Assembly: GCF_001644575.1 (NCBI RefSeq)
Contig: NZ_CP015596.1
Span: forward strand, 5,332,001-5,396,000
From: Mycobacterium adipatum
Lineage (GTDB): Bacteria; Actinomycetota; Actinomycetes; Mycobacteriales; Mycobacteriaceae
DNA length: 64,000 nt
Reading direction: 5' to 3'
How positions within the stretch are numbered: the stretch's first letter is position 1; each line of letters starts with the position of its first letter. The position numbers were made by a program, and so were the translations under genes. Shown here piece by piece: positions 50,572 through 59,289 of the stretch. Below the pieces are notes generated by a model. The model had not been told where the DNA came from. It worked only from the letters and a program-made list of their open reading frames with translations, and ran no database searches.

Positions 50572-52029
50572 ATGGAACGCGCAGTTATCGAATCGCTATC
50601 CGGCAGAACGATCGTTATCGTTGGCGACTTGATGCTTGATCGTTTCGTATACGGAATGATCGAGCGGATATCACCCGAAGCTCCTATCCCCGTTTTGAAA
50701 ACTGGAGATGTAAAAGCGATGCTCGGCGGCGCCGGCAACGTCGCCCGGAACATCGCCGCACTCGACGGCAGAGCACTACTACTTGGAGCGGTCGGCGATG
50801 ACGACGAAGGCGCGCATATTTCCGAAATCCTCTGCCCAGCAGTGGGGATCGAGGCACGCCTCGCCGTTTCTCGAAAGCACCCGACAACAGTCAAGACCCG
50901 CTTTGTTTGCGAAGGACAGCAAGTTCTACGCGTCGATCGAGAAGATGTTGGATTAGACCGCGAAGCACTAAGCGAGATCGAAACCGCATTTGGCAATGTA
51001 CTCCATGGCGCAGACGCCATCATCTTGTCAGATTACGCAAAAGGTGTCTTGACACGCGACAGTATTCGCTCCCACATCGACGCTGCCAACGCTGCGGGCA
51101 TCCCCGTGATAGTCGATCCCAAATCTCGGGATCTCACTATCTATCGCGATGCGGCTGTCATCACCCCCAACGCCCACGAGGCATCGATTGCAACCGGCCA
51201 CGACTGCTCGACGAATGACGGCGTGGGCAGGGCTGCGGAAGCGATCCTCGCCGGTGGCAGTATCGGCGCAGTCTTGATCACGCGCGGCGCTCTGGGCATG
51301 ACTCTGCTGGCGCCGGCAGCCGGAGTTGAAACACCTCTGCACATTCCAACACGAGCATCGTCGGTCTACGACGTGTCTGGCGCCGGCGACACCGTGATCG
51401 CGACCCTCGCACTAGCACTATCCGCCGGTGCGGCCATCACAGTTGCCGCGGAGATCGCTAACAGCGCAGCTCAGATCGTCGTCCGCAAGTCTGGTACCGC
51501 CGCCGTCAGCGCGGAAGAGCTACTTCAATCAATCGAAAGCGCCGAAAGGTCTTCCTTGACAACACGGGAGCGGGCCGTGGTCCAAGTCGCGCAATGGCGA
51601 AGCGAAGGACTCAAAGTTGGCTTCGCGAACGGCTGTTTCGACCTGGTACATCCTGGTCACGTTTCACTACTGCGTCGGGCGCGCGACGAATGCGACCGGC
51701 TCGTCGTGGCATTAAATACCGATGCCTCGGTCAAACGGCTCAAGGGTGAAAGCCGGCCAGTCCAAGACGAGGCCTCACGCGCCGAGGTCATTGGTTCACT
51801 GCGGAGCGTAGACCTGGTCACGCTATTCGATGAAGACACGCCCTTGGAGCTAATCAACATGTTGCGGCCGGATGTGCTGTTCAAAGGCGAAGACTACGAG
51901 GTTCACGAAGTGGTAGGCGGTGATATCGTCGAACAGTGGGGTGGCCGCGTATCGCTGATTCCGTTGAAGCAGGGGCATAGCACGACGAACATCATCACGC
52001 GGTCCGAACGTACTTCGTCAGGATCCTGA
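50572..52029 (+). CDS. hldE: Bifunctional heptose-7-phosphate kinase / heptose-1-phosphate adenylyltransferase
   Basis: This 485-residue protein has the two HldE domains. The N-terminal ribokinase-like kinase (about 1-320) has VGDLMLDRFVYG, GGAGNVARNIAALD and the anion hole G270-A271-G272-D273 (Asp273 is the base). The C-terminal cytidylyltransferase-like domain (about 345-485) has FANGCFDLVHPGH with the HxGH site at 360-363. Together they convert heptose 7-phosphate into heptose 1,7-bisphosphate and, after GmhB, into ADP-heptose. Start ATG with GGAGGG. Its TGA stop is in frame with the following hldD. Confidence 0.93.
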   Translation: MERAVIESLSGRTIVIVGDLMLDRFVYGMIERISPEAPIPVLKTGDVKAMLGGAGNVARNIAALDGRALLLGAVGDDDEGAHISEILCPAVGIEARLAVSRKHPTTVKTRFVCEGQQVLRVDREDVGLDREALSEIETAFGNVLHGADAIILSDYAKGVLTRDSIRSHIDAANAAGIPVIVDPKSRDLTIYRDAAVITPNAHEASIATGHDCSTNDGVGRAAEAILAGGSIGAVLITRGALGMTLLAPAAGVETPLHIPTRASSVYDVSGAGDTVIATLALALSAGAAITVAAEIANSAAQIVVRKSGTAAVSAEELLQSIESAERSSLTTRERAVVQVAQWRSEGLKVGFANGCFDLVHPGHVSLLRRARDECDRLVVALNTDASVKRLKGESRPVQDEASRAEVIGSLRSVDLVTLFDEDTPLELINMLRPDVLFKGEDYEVHEVVGGDIVEQWGGRVSLIPLKQGHSTTNIITRSERTSSGS

Positions 52030-52041
52030 AAGAAGCCGACC

Positions 52042-53031
52042 ATACACATTGTCACCGGCGGGGCCGGATTCATAGGGTCGAACGTAGCGGCCGCCCTCGA
52101 TGAGCGCGGTGAAGATATTGCAATTGTCGACACGTTCGGCAGCGATGACCTCAAATGGCGCAATGTCGCTAAACGGCGAGTGCGCGAGTTGCTAACACCT
52201 GATCAGCTGCCGGCGTTTCTGGCGGGTAGTAATGGCGGCATCGATTCCATCATCCATATGGGCGCGATCTCTACAACGGTGGAGAAGGACGTCGACCTGA
52301 TAATTCGGAATAACTTCCGCGGGTCGGTAGATCTCTGGAATTGGTGCGCCACACATGATGTTCCCTTCGTCTACGCTTCCTCTGCTGCGACATACGGCGA
52401 CGGAAAGAACGGCTTCGCCGATGATTTTGATCAAGCTGCGCTTGCAACACTTCGCCCACTCAACCCTTATGGGTGGAGCAAGCATGTGTTCGATCGATGG
52501 GTCCACGCCGAGCAACGGGCAGGCCGCAGCCAGCCACCAAAGTGGGCTGGCCTCAAGTTCTTCAACGTGTACGGCCCAAATGAGTACCACAAAGGGGGCC
52601 AGAGAAGCGTCGCTGTTCAGCTGTTTGAGCAAATCAACAGCAGCGGTGTGGCACAACTGTTCAAGTCCGATAACCCGCAGTATGCCGACGGCGGTCAGGT
52701 CCGCGACTTCGTCTGGGTAGGTGATTGTGTATCCGTCGCGCTGTGGATGCTTGGGACCGATGAGGCACCTAATTCTGTGTACAACGTAGGTTCCGGAGTC
52801 GCTCGAACGTTCGAGGACAAAGCGCGAATTACCTTTGCTTTACTAGGGATACCCCCAAATATCGAGTTCATCGACCTCCCAGAGAGTCTTCGCGGCAAGT
52901 ATCAGTACTTCACGCTTGCCGCGCTCGACAAACTGCGAGCCGCTGGGTACGACAGGCCTATGGCCTCCCTCGAAGAAGGTCTCGAAACCTACATCCAAAG
53001 CTACCTACTAAGGGAAGACATCTTTCGCTGA
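52042..53031 (+). CDS. hldD: ADP-heptose 6-epimerase (HldD-like), unusual start
   Basis: This short-chain dehydrogenase-like enzyme converts ADP-D,D-heptose to ADP-L,D-heptose. The frame reads IHIVTGGAGFIGSN from 52042, which is the complete Rossmann motif; SSAATYGDGKNGF, PYGWSKHVFDRW (Tyr-x3-Lys) and FFNVYGPNE follow. No ATG, GTG or TTG exists between the hldE stop (52027-52029) and the GTG at 52180, which would remove the NAD-binding motif. The likely start is the ATA at 52042, one base different from ATG, with GAAAGAAG 6-10 nt upstream. The alternative is a TGA readthrough joining it to HldE, since both share a frame. Coordinates assume ATA (329 residues). Confidence 0.85.
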   Translation: MHIVTGGAGFIGSNVAAALDERGEDIAIVDTFGSDDLKWRNVAKRRVRELLTPDQLPAFLAGSNGGIDSIIHMGAISTTVEKDVDLIIRNNFRGSVDLWNWCATHDVPFVYASSAATYGDGKNGFADDFDQAALATLRPLNPYGWSKHVFDRWVHAEQRAGRSQPPKWAGLKFFNVYGPNEYHKGGQRSVAVQLFEQINSSGVAQLFKSDNPQYADGGQVRDFVWVGDCVSVALWMLGTDEAPNSVYNVGSGVARTFEDKARITFALLGIPPNIEFIDLPESLRGKYQYFTLAALDKLRAAGYDRPMASLEEGLETYIQSYLLREDIFR

Positions 53032-53055
53032 CGGCAGATGGAAGAGGGGCGTCTG

Positions 53056-54261
53056 ATGAGCGCGGCCAACGGAGCGAACAAGCACTACTTTTCGGCGCTC
53101 GAGACGGAGCATTCTGCCCTGATCCGCTGGCTTTTCGACAAGGCGCTGCCTCTGTGGTCAGACCGCGGCGTTGATGCCAATGCCGGCGGCTTCTACGAAG
53201 AGCTCGCACAGGATGGGAGCGTAATCAATGGTCCACGCCGAACACGGCTCGTAGCTCGCCAAATTTTCGTGTTTGCGACCGCAGCAGACATGGGCTGGCA
53301 AGACACGAGAACCGCTGACAACCTAGTCAACCACGGCCTCGACTTCCTATTGGGCAAGTGCTTGTCCGGTTCGGGTCCGGTATTTTCGGTAGTCTCCTCG
53401 AACGGCGCTCCACTGAAGCCCGACTTCGATCTCTACGACCATGCGTTCGCACTGTTTGCGTTGGGAAATGCTGCGAGGCTGGGACACCGGCGACAAGAGG
53501 TAATTGCAGCTGGCCGCACCATCAAAGGAGCGATGCTCGCAGGCTGGAAACACCCGGTTGCAGGCTTCGAAGAAGCGATACCTCCACGCGAGCCACTGAA
53601 TTCGAACCCCCACATGCACCTGCTGGAGGCCTTCCTTGAATGGGAGCAAATGGGTGACAACGACGGATGGGCGGAGCTGTCCGATGAAATCGAAAGCTTG
53701 GCACTCAGTAGGTTCATTGACCCCGAGACCGGCGGTGTGCGAGAGCATTTCGACCACAACTGGTGTCCAGCGTCGGGAGAAAGTGGGCAGCTACTCGAAC
53801 CGGGACACCAGTTCGAATGGTCCTGGTTGCTCTTGCGCTGGGCGGTCGCGCGAGGAAGGAGTGATACCTTCTCAACGGCCAGACGACTGGCAGAGGTCGG
53901 CGAGAAGTACGGCGTGAACGAGGCCACTAGGCTGGCAATCGATGGGATATGGGCAGACCTATCTGCCAGAGATCGGCGGTCTCGTCTGTGGCCCCAGACG
54001 GAGCGGATCAAATCGCACTTGGCCATGGCAGACCTGGCCGAAAATGAAGAGAGCAAGCAGATTTCCATCCTCCTGGCCGCAGAGGCAGCCCGAGGGTTGC
54101 GCCGGTACTTCGAGACCGACCTAGCCGGACTGTGGCATGAGACGCTTGACGAAATGGGTCGGCCCGTCTCGGCACCCGCAAAGGCTTCCAGCCTGTACCA
54201 CATCACATGTGCGATTCGAGAGCTCGATAGTTACGTCCGGCAACACAGCAGCCATGGGTAA
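53056..54261 (+). CDS. N-acylglucosamine 2-epimerase family (AGE) protein
   Basis: This 401-residue alpha/alpha-barrel protein has AGE family motifs: PRRTRLVARQIFVFATA near residue 54, PHMHLLEAFLEWEQMG near 180, EPGHQFEWSWLLLRWA near 249, RLWPQTERIKSH near 310 and SLYHI near 380. Members epimerise or isomerise sugars or sugar phosphates at C2 (mannose-glucose, cellobiose, GlcNAc-ManNAc). The ATG at 53056 is favoured over 53038 because GAAGAGGGG lies 6 nt before it. The gene is coupled to gmhB by an 8-bp overlap and lies in the middle of the ADP-heptose operon. It may supply the heptose-phosphate precursor in place of GmhA, or make another sugar. Confidence 0.85.
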   Translation: MSAANGANKHYFSALETEHSALIRWLFDKALPLWSDRGVDANAGGFYEELAQDGSVINGPRRTRLVARQIFVFATAADMGWQDTRTADNLVNHGLDFLLGKCLSGSGPVFSVVSSNGAPLKPDFDLYDHAFALFALGNAARLGHRRQEVIAAGRTIKGAMLAGWKHPVAGFEEAIPPREPLNSNPHMHLLEAFLEWEQMGDNDGWAELSDEIESLALSRFIDPETGGVREHFDHNWCPASGESGQLLEPGHQFEWSWLLLRWAVARGRSDTFSTARRLAEVGEKYGVNEATRLAIDGIWADLSARDRRSRLWPQTERIKSHLAMADLAENEESKQISILLAAEAARGLRRYFETDLAGLWHETLDEMGRPVSAPAKASSLYHITCAIRELDSYVRQHSSHG

Positions 54262-54775
54262 GTCGAGGCCTGCAGCTTTTCTGGACCGGGACGGGGTGAT
54301 CAACGTTGACCGTGGCTTTGTGGGCCACCCGGACGACTTTTGCCTGGTTGACGGTGCAGCGGAAGCGATTTCGCTACTCAATCGCCGCGGGTACCTCGTC
54401 TTCGTCGTCACCAACCAATCCGGAATTGGACACGGCTACTACACGGAAGCGGACTTTGCAGCGCTCACCGTCCACATGAGTTCGCTTCTCGCGCAGAATA
54501 ACGCGCACATCGATGACCTACGACATTGCCCATTCCACCCTGAAGCAAAGATCGATCGCTACCGTTCCGTACACCCTTGGCGAAAGCCTGCCCCTGGCAT
54601 GATTCTTGATCTATTGAACTGTTGGGAGGTTGACGTGGAGTCGAGCTTCCTGATCGGCGACTCGGTTCGTGATGTCGAATCCGCGACGGCGGCGGGGATT
54701 GACGGCTATCTGTTCGGCGGCGGAAATCTCCTCCAGTTCGTGAAGTCGATTCTGAGTGAGATGGGGCAGGCATAA
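54254..54775 (+). CDS. gmhB: Heptose-1,7-bisphosphate phosphatase (HAD, GmhB-like)
   Basis: This 173-residue HAD phosphatase has the catalytic AAFLDRDGVINVD (Asp10 and Asp12 region), the VVTNQSGIGHG second motif and the IGDSVRDVESATAAGI third motif. GmhB removes the C7 phosphate from heptose 1,7-bisphosphate. Its zinc-binding loop is degenerate: CPFHPEAK and then VHPWRKP, lacking the two later cysteines of E. coli GmhB. It overlaps the AGE gene by 8 bp and is followed after 3 nt by a GT9 gene. Confidence 0.88.
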   Translation: MGKSRPAAFLDRDGVINVDRGFVGHPDDFCLVDGAAEAISLLNRRGYLVFVVTNQSGIGHGYYTEADFAALTVHMSSLLAQNNAHIDDLRHCPFHPEAKIDRYRSVHPWRKPAPGMILDLLNCWEVDVESSFLIGDSVRDVESATAAGIDGYLFGGGNLLQFVKSILSEMGQA

Positions 54776-54778
54776 CCA

Positions 54779-55810
54779 ATGCACTTGGCGATCATTCAGA
54801 CCTGGGGTCTCGGCGATCTCGTGATGACCACGCCGGTCATTGCTGAGTACCGGCGGCTTTACCCTGACTCGCGGCTCACAATCATTGTGCAAGGCCGCGC
54901 ACAGGCCGCATTGCTGGACGGCTCACCCATGGTCGACCAAATCATCGAGATGCCGCCCAGAGAAAACTGGCCTGCCTATTTGCGATTCTTCTTCGCGCTG
55001 CGCCGCCAAAGAATCGATGTCGCGTTTCTGGGCACCCGTATCGACCCGAGCTGGCTTCTATGGTCGCTCAAGGTGTTGGCCGGGATACCGATACTAATCG
55101 GGGATGGCGAAAAGTCGCCTCACCTCTACAGCATTCGCGGGCGGATCGATCCATCGATTCACCGCGTGGACCGAATGCTGGAAACGTTCGCACTGTGGAG
55201 CGGACAAACGCCCACAGTTGCGAGCTTTCCCCTCCCCAGAGCGAAGGGGTTACAGGAAGCGCGTTCGCGTTTGGCGGAAGCAGGTCTGGGACCCGGTCGT
55301 TTCGTCGTGATCCACCCGGGATCTTCGGTGACGGCCGGTACCGATAAACGCATCCCAGTCGATGTCGCGCGGCGGATCGCGCAATCCGTTCTCGAACGGC
55401 GTCCTGATTTGTCTGTCGCGTTCATATTCGGTCCAGACGAGGTCGATTACATTCCCAGCTTCGCTGACTTGGACAACCGCCAGGTGATTCTGCATGGATT
55501 GTCACTCTCGGTTACCGTTGCGCTCATCTCCGAAGGAACCGGGTTCATCGGCAGTGATTCCGGCCTCGGCCACGTCGCCGCCGCTTTCGGCATTCCCACC
55601 ATTACTGTGGTCGGACCGACCATAGCTAGCGAAACCGCACCTTACGGCGACAAGGCCAAAGTGGTCCGCCGTAACGAGCCGCTGGCATGTCAACCATGTT
55701 GGGGCACACCGCTATACGGACATTGCCCTTATGAAGTACGCTGTATGAACGAATTACCGGAAGCCGACATCGTAGAGATGACAGCGACCTGGGGTACTCG
55801 TGATCGCTAG
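54779..55810 (+). CDS. GT9 heptosyltransferase-like protein
   Basis: This 343-residue glycosyltransferase family 9 protein resembles WaaF/WaaC-type ADP-heptose transferases: MHLAIIQTWGLGDLVMTTPV at the N-terminus, IHPGSSVTAGTDKR near residue 178, and FIGSDSGLGHVAAAFGIPT near 257 (the donor-site Asp and Gly-rich loop). The cysteine-rich end PLACQPCWGTPLYGHCPYEVRC is a common GT9 extra. It should move L,D- or D,D-heptose from the ADP-heptose made by the preceding genes to a lipid or glycan acceptor. It is last in the hldE-hldD-AGE-gmhB-GT9 run. Confidence 0.9.
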   Translation: MHLAIIQTWGLGDLVMTTPVIAEYRRLYPDSRLTIIVQGRAQAALLDGSPMVDQIIEMPPRENWPAYLRFFFALRRQRIDVAFLGTRIDPSWLLWSLKVLAGIPILIGDGEKSPHLYSIRGRIDPSIHRVDRMLETFALWSGQTPTVASFPLPRAKGLQEARSRLAEAGLGPGRFVVIHPGSSVTAGTDKRIPVDVARRIAQSVLERRPDLSVAFIFGPDEVDYIPSFADLDNRQVILHGLSLSVTVALISEGTGFIGSDSGLGHVAAAFGIPTITVVGPTIASETAPYGDKAKVVRRNEPLACQPCWGTPLYGHCPYEVRCMNELPEADIVEMTATWGTRDR

Positions 55811-56370
55811 CGCTCTCGGCGCTGGCTCTCTGAGCTCGTTCTGCACAGCCCAGTGTAAGGGCGATGAGTCCGCCGCCTCGGTATCGGATCGTCATGGACA
55901 ATCAATCGGCGCCGCGACGGAATGCCGACTTGTGGAGTCGATGGCACTGGCGAGGGTCTCTCCGACCGCGCTTTTGCCGCTCGTCAACCTACGACCGTTC
56001 GTCAGTGGTCAGTGTCGCGACTCTGACTGCAGCCGCCTCGGAGTGGACACAACGCTATGACGTTCGATTCGTGTCCCTCCCGACAGACGGCTGCTCAGTT
56101 CACACAGATGCTGCAGGGCTCGGGGATACTCACCAACGTGCCTTTAACACTCGCCCAGACATCGCCGGCGTCCATCCAGGGTCCCGGTGCTTCAGTTCAG
56201 AGGGGTCGAGGATGGTACGAACGCTGCTTCGGCCTACGCATGTCGTTCTCGTGCCGACCGGCGCGACCGAGAGAGGACCTTCAATACGTTCTCGCTCCGG
56301 CTGAAGGGGTAAGGAGCACACCGACAGCCGGCGTCCACGCGCCCAACTGTCAAGTTGCGGAGTAGCGCCG
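55811..56370 (+). pseudogene. Degraded glycosyltransferase remnant in a 560-bp gap
   Basis: In the frame from 55864, SVATLTAAASEW, YDVRFVSLPTDG, TRPDIAGVHPGSR and RMVRTLLRPTHVVLVPTG resemble, in order, the N-terminal part of GT4 glycosyltransferases (usual forms TLTAAL, YDVRFV, RPDIVHVH). The frame then stops and no C-terminal domain follows, and it lacks a ribosome-binding site. I read it as a decayed N-terminal fragment left by rearrangement. The match is by eye and may be wrong; the flanks are noncoding. Confidence 0.4.
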
Positions 56371-57651
56371 ATGTCGACGACGAGGGGGGTTGCGATCACC
56401 GCGGCTGGGACTGCAATTCCACCAGCAGTGATGCTGGTAACGCAGATCTTGCTTGCAAACAGCCTTGGCGTTATCGACCGTGGGACAGTGGCAGCGGCGA
56501 CGGCACCGCTACTGCTCGCCGTCGCCCTCCTGACGCTGGGCCTGCCCGAATCGCTGACACACTTTGTGGCACAGGCCGGTGCGGGCCGACTCACCCGGCA
56601 ATTCCTCATCAGCCTCATCGCGCTTGGGGTTTCAGGCACTATCGGAATGCTAGCGATCGTTGTCGTCGCACGACCGCTCAGCGCGGGCGACAATCATCTC
56701 GCCGGACTGATCGTCATTGCGTCGGCTGCACTTGTTCCGGCCCTATTGACAGCGGCGCTGCGCGGGGTGGCCTATGGCGCCCATCAGTGGTGGCTTGTCA
56801 TGATCGAGCGAACTCTGAGCGCGGTTCTGCAGCTAAGTGCTGTTGGCGCACTGTTCATCAACGGTTGGCTCACGCCGACAACGGCCACCGTCGCCATCGC
56901 GACGACCACATTTGCCGGTGCCGTGGTCTACTTACTAGCACCTCGCTGGTGGACGGCGATTCGCGGCACGACCACATCGTCGCAGCCCACCCCGTCACTC
57001 CATCGTGTGGTGTCATACGCATGGCAGCTATGGGTGGGTTCGTCGGCCGGGGTCGTACTGTCTCGGCTCGACCAGGTGATGATGACGCCTCTCGCGGGCG
57101 TCGACCAGCTGGGGGTGTACGTGGTCGCAGTCAACGTAAGTAACGTCGCCCTGTTGTTCAACAGTGCAGTGTCTCAAGTGATGTTCGCCGTCGAGTCCGG
57201 CGCACCGAGCACCGCCCGCATCGGCCGCGCCGCGCGGATTTCCACGCTGGCTACTGCCCTGGTCGCAGTCACGCTCGCTGCCGCATCACCGTGGATGATT
57301 CCGTTGCTCTTCGGCCGCGAGTTCGCCCCAGCTGCTCCGATAGTTGCGGTCCTCCTGCTGTCAATTATGTTGGGAATTCCAGGCTCGGTTGCCGGTGCGG
57401 CCCTGAGCGCGCGCGGACGTCCTGGCCTCCGAAGCCTTGCCCTTACGATCGCCATGGTGCTGTATATCGTTGCGATGTTCCTGCTGGTTCCGCCATACGG
57501 TGCCCTCGGCGCCGCCTTCGCGATGCTTGCCGGAACGACCGCGCCTTATCTGTGTATCTACTGGCTACACAGGCACTGCGGAGTGCCGCTGGCCGAGTTC
57601 TATCAGTTCAGGGCATCCGACCTGGACGTGTTCCGAAGACGCTCGGACTAA
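56371..57651 (+). CDS. Polysaccharide flippase (Wzx/MATE-MurJ-like)
   Basis: This 426-residue protein has about 12 hydrophobic helices and the general layout of Wzx/oligosaccharide flippases: the N-terminal GVAITAAGTAIPPAVMLVTQ, charged YAWQLWVGSSAGVVLSRLDQ near 214 and GVYVVAVNVSNVALLFNS near 247. It should move lipid-linked repeat units across the membrane for polymerisation by the Wzy-like protein encoded at 57913. ATG start at 56371 without a clear ribosome-binding site. Confidence 0.88.
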   Translation: MSTTRGVAITAAGTAIPPAVMLVTQILLANSLGVIDRGTVAAATAPLLLAVALLTLGLPESLTHFVAQAGAGRLTRQFLISLIALGVSGTIGMLAIVVVARPLSAGDNHLAGLIVIASAALVPALLTAALRGVAYGAHQWWLVMIERTLSAVLQLSAVGALFINGWLTPTTATVAIATTTFAGAVVYLLAPRWWTAIRGTTTSSQPTPSLHRVVSYAWQLWVGSSAGVVLSRLDQVMMTPLAGVDQLGVYVVAVNVSNVALLFNSAVSQVMFAVESGAPSTARIGRAARISTLATALVAVTLAAASPWMIPLLFGREFAPAAPIVAVLLLSIMLGIPGSVAGAALSARGRPGLRSLALTIAMVLYIVAMFLLVPPYGALGAAFAMLAGTTAPYLCIYWLHRHCGVPLAEFYQFRASDLDVFRRRSD

Positions 57652-57912
57652 CTGCAAGCATTGAAACGAACTGTGCCTCGGCCCAGGCCAAGGTTCGAAG
57701 GATCAGGCGAACTAACCCTCCTAGTTCACATCGACATCGCGTGTCACCCGGGTGGATCCAAAACAGCCACCATCGTGGAGAAGCACTGCTGCGATCGCCT
57801 TATGGTGGCAAAGCGGTGACCGCACCGCAGTCGAACCTTTCGGGGTCGACCCGATTTCAGTAGCCACGCACCGCTTGTGAATACGACACCCGATGGAACT
57901 CACCGCGCGTTG

Positions 57913-59289
57913 TCAAGTTCGCACCGTTGGTCGCTCCTTGACCCTGCCGGGGTACCGACGCGCGGGAGTGGATGTCGTTGTGGTTGCGGTTGATCCGGGG
58001 GTGCGGTGGAGCGATGCAGGGGCCATCGCGTAGAGATACGCGAAGCTGAGCGCAAACAGGATCATGGATAGCGATTCACCGTACAACGCCGTATTCTCCC
58101 CCATGCTTTGGATGAACATCCAAGCGATCGCGCTTAGCGCTACTACGGCAGTGCGACAGTCACGCACCGTCGCCTGTGCGGCTGCAACACGAAGTCCGAG
58201 GAAAACAGAGACGACGATGAACACGATTGCGAGCACGAGTGCGACGATGCCTGAGTACGCCCACGTCGCAATAAGCACATTGTGCGGGGGGCGAATCTGC
58301 CCCTCAATTTTTCCGACGTATTCTGTCCAGCCGCCGAAACCCACGCCTAGGACCGGTGACTCCTTGAACATCTCCGCCGCACGCGTCCACAGACCACCGC
58401 GCCCGCTCAGCGCGTCGCCCGAGGCGGCGTAGAACGAGGGGGAAATCCACTCGACAATGGCGATCACGAGATAGAACGCGAGTGGCATCACGAACACGAT
58501 CGCAAAACCAATCAGCGCGGCTGACCTCTTCAGCACGTAGGGCAAGAAGACAACTGCGATCACACTGCTGATTGCGAGGACCAAACCTGCCTTCGAGCCC
58601 GCGAAGACGCAGCTGACGGCTGATAAGGCCGCAGTGGCGTATAGCAACCGGCGCGAAGTTCGACGCGCCGCGACAAGTAACACCAGAGCGGCGATGCCGC
58701 CGAACAGCGACGCGATATTCCCGTTGACGAGCAGTCCACCGGCCTTCTCCGTATCCAGCACGTTGTTCGGGGCGTAGCTGTAAAGGTATTTGGCGGCCGG
58801 CCCAACTGTGTAGGTCGCCAACTCAGAACGAAGGAACTTCTCCTCCAGCGAAGGTTCCACCCGAAAGGCGATTGTCAGCAAGGACTGGATCGCTACCCCC
58901 GGCGTGGCCCACAGAACCACGGTGTCAAGCAGTCGCGGGTCCTCCCTGGCAACCACGATGACCTCGCGCAACCATAGGAGGAAAACCGCACCTCGCACAA
59001 CGACGGTAATTCCATCGTCGTAGCCCGAGGGTAGAGCCCACAGTAACGACAATGCGACAGTCGATAGGAACAAGAACATGATGACAACCACTGCGCTGTC
59101 TGCCCGTACCCGGCCGCGCTCTAGGAAACCGGCCAGGCAAGTCACCAGTGTCCACAGAAAGGCTAGCGAAACTGGCGAACCCGGGATGTAGATCTGAGGG
59201 ACGAGAAGGAGCGTTACCCCGATGAGCCGCAAGCGGTGTGGTAGCGCCAAGCTGGCTAGCAGGATGATGGTCGCGGCTACAAGGCCCAT
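57913..59289 (-). CDS. Wzy/WaaL O-antigen polymerase or ligase family protein
   Basis: This 458-residue protein has around 11 hydrophobic segments. The Wzy_C loop GRGGLWTRAAEMFKESPVLG near residue 297 and PHNVLIATWAYSGI near 336 are diagnostic of O-antigen ligase/polymerase proteins. It is transcribed against the flippase, with a 261-bp gap between the stops. It probably polymerises or transfers the exported glycan. The C-terminal tail after about 430 is a low-complexity Thr/Pro-rich stretch. Confidence 0.87.
   Translation of the reverse strand: MGLVAATIILLASLALPHRLRLIGVTLLLVPQIYIPGSPVSLAFLWTLVTCLAGFLERGRVRADSAVVVIMFLFLSTVALSLLWALPSGYDDGITVVVRGAVFLLWLREVIVVAREDPRLLDTVVLWATPGVAIQSLLTIAFRVEPSLEEKFLRSELATYTVGPAAKYLYSYAPNNVLDTEKAGGLLVNGNIASLFGGIAALVLLVAARRTSRRLLYATAALSAVSCVFAGSKAGLVLAISSVIAVVFLPYVLKRSAALIGFAIVFVMPLAFYLVIAIVEWISPSFYAASGDALSGRGGLWTRAAEMFKESPVLGVGFGGWTEYVGKIEGQIRPPHNVLIATWAYSGIVALVLAIVFIVVSVFLGLRVAAAQATVRDCRTAVVALSAIAWMFIQSMGENTALYGESLSMILFALSFAYLYAMAPASLHRTPGSTATTTTSTPARRYPGRVKERPTVRT

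Noticed and set aside
52180..53031. hldD starting at GTG 52180
   Set aside because: It would delete the NAD-binding Gly motif encoded in the same frame from 52042, so the protein would not work as an epimerase.
57652..57912. Possible mobile element scar between flippase and Wzy-like gene
   Set aside because: A GCCACCAT/ATGGTGGC pair is present, but there is no transposase fragment or target duplication.
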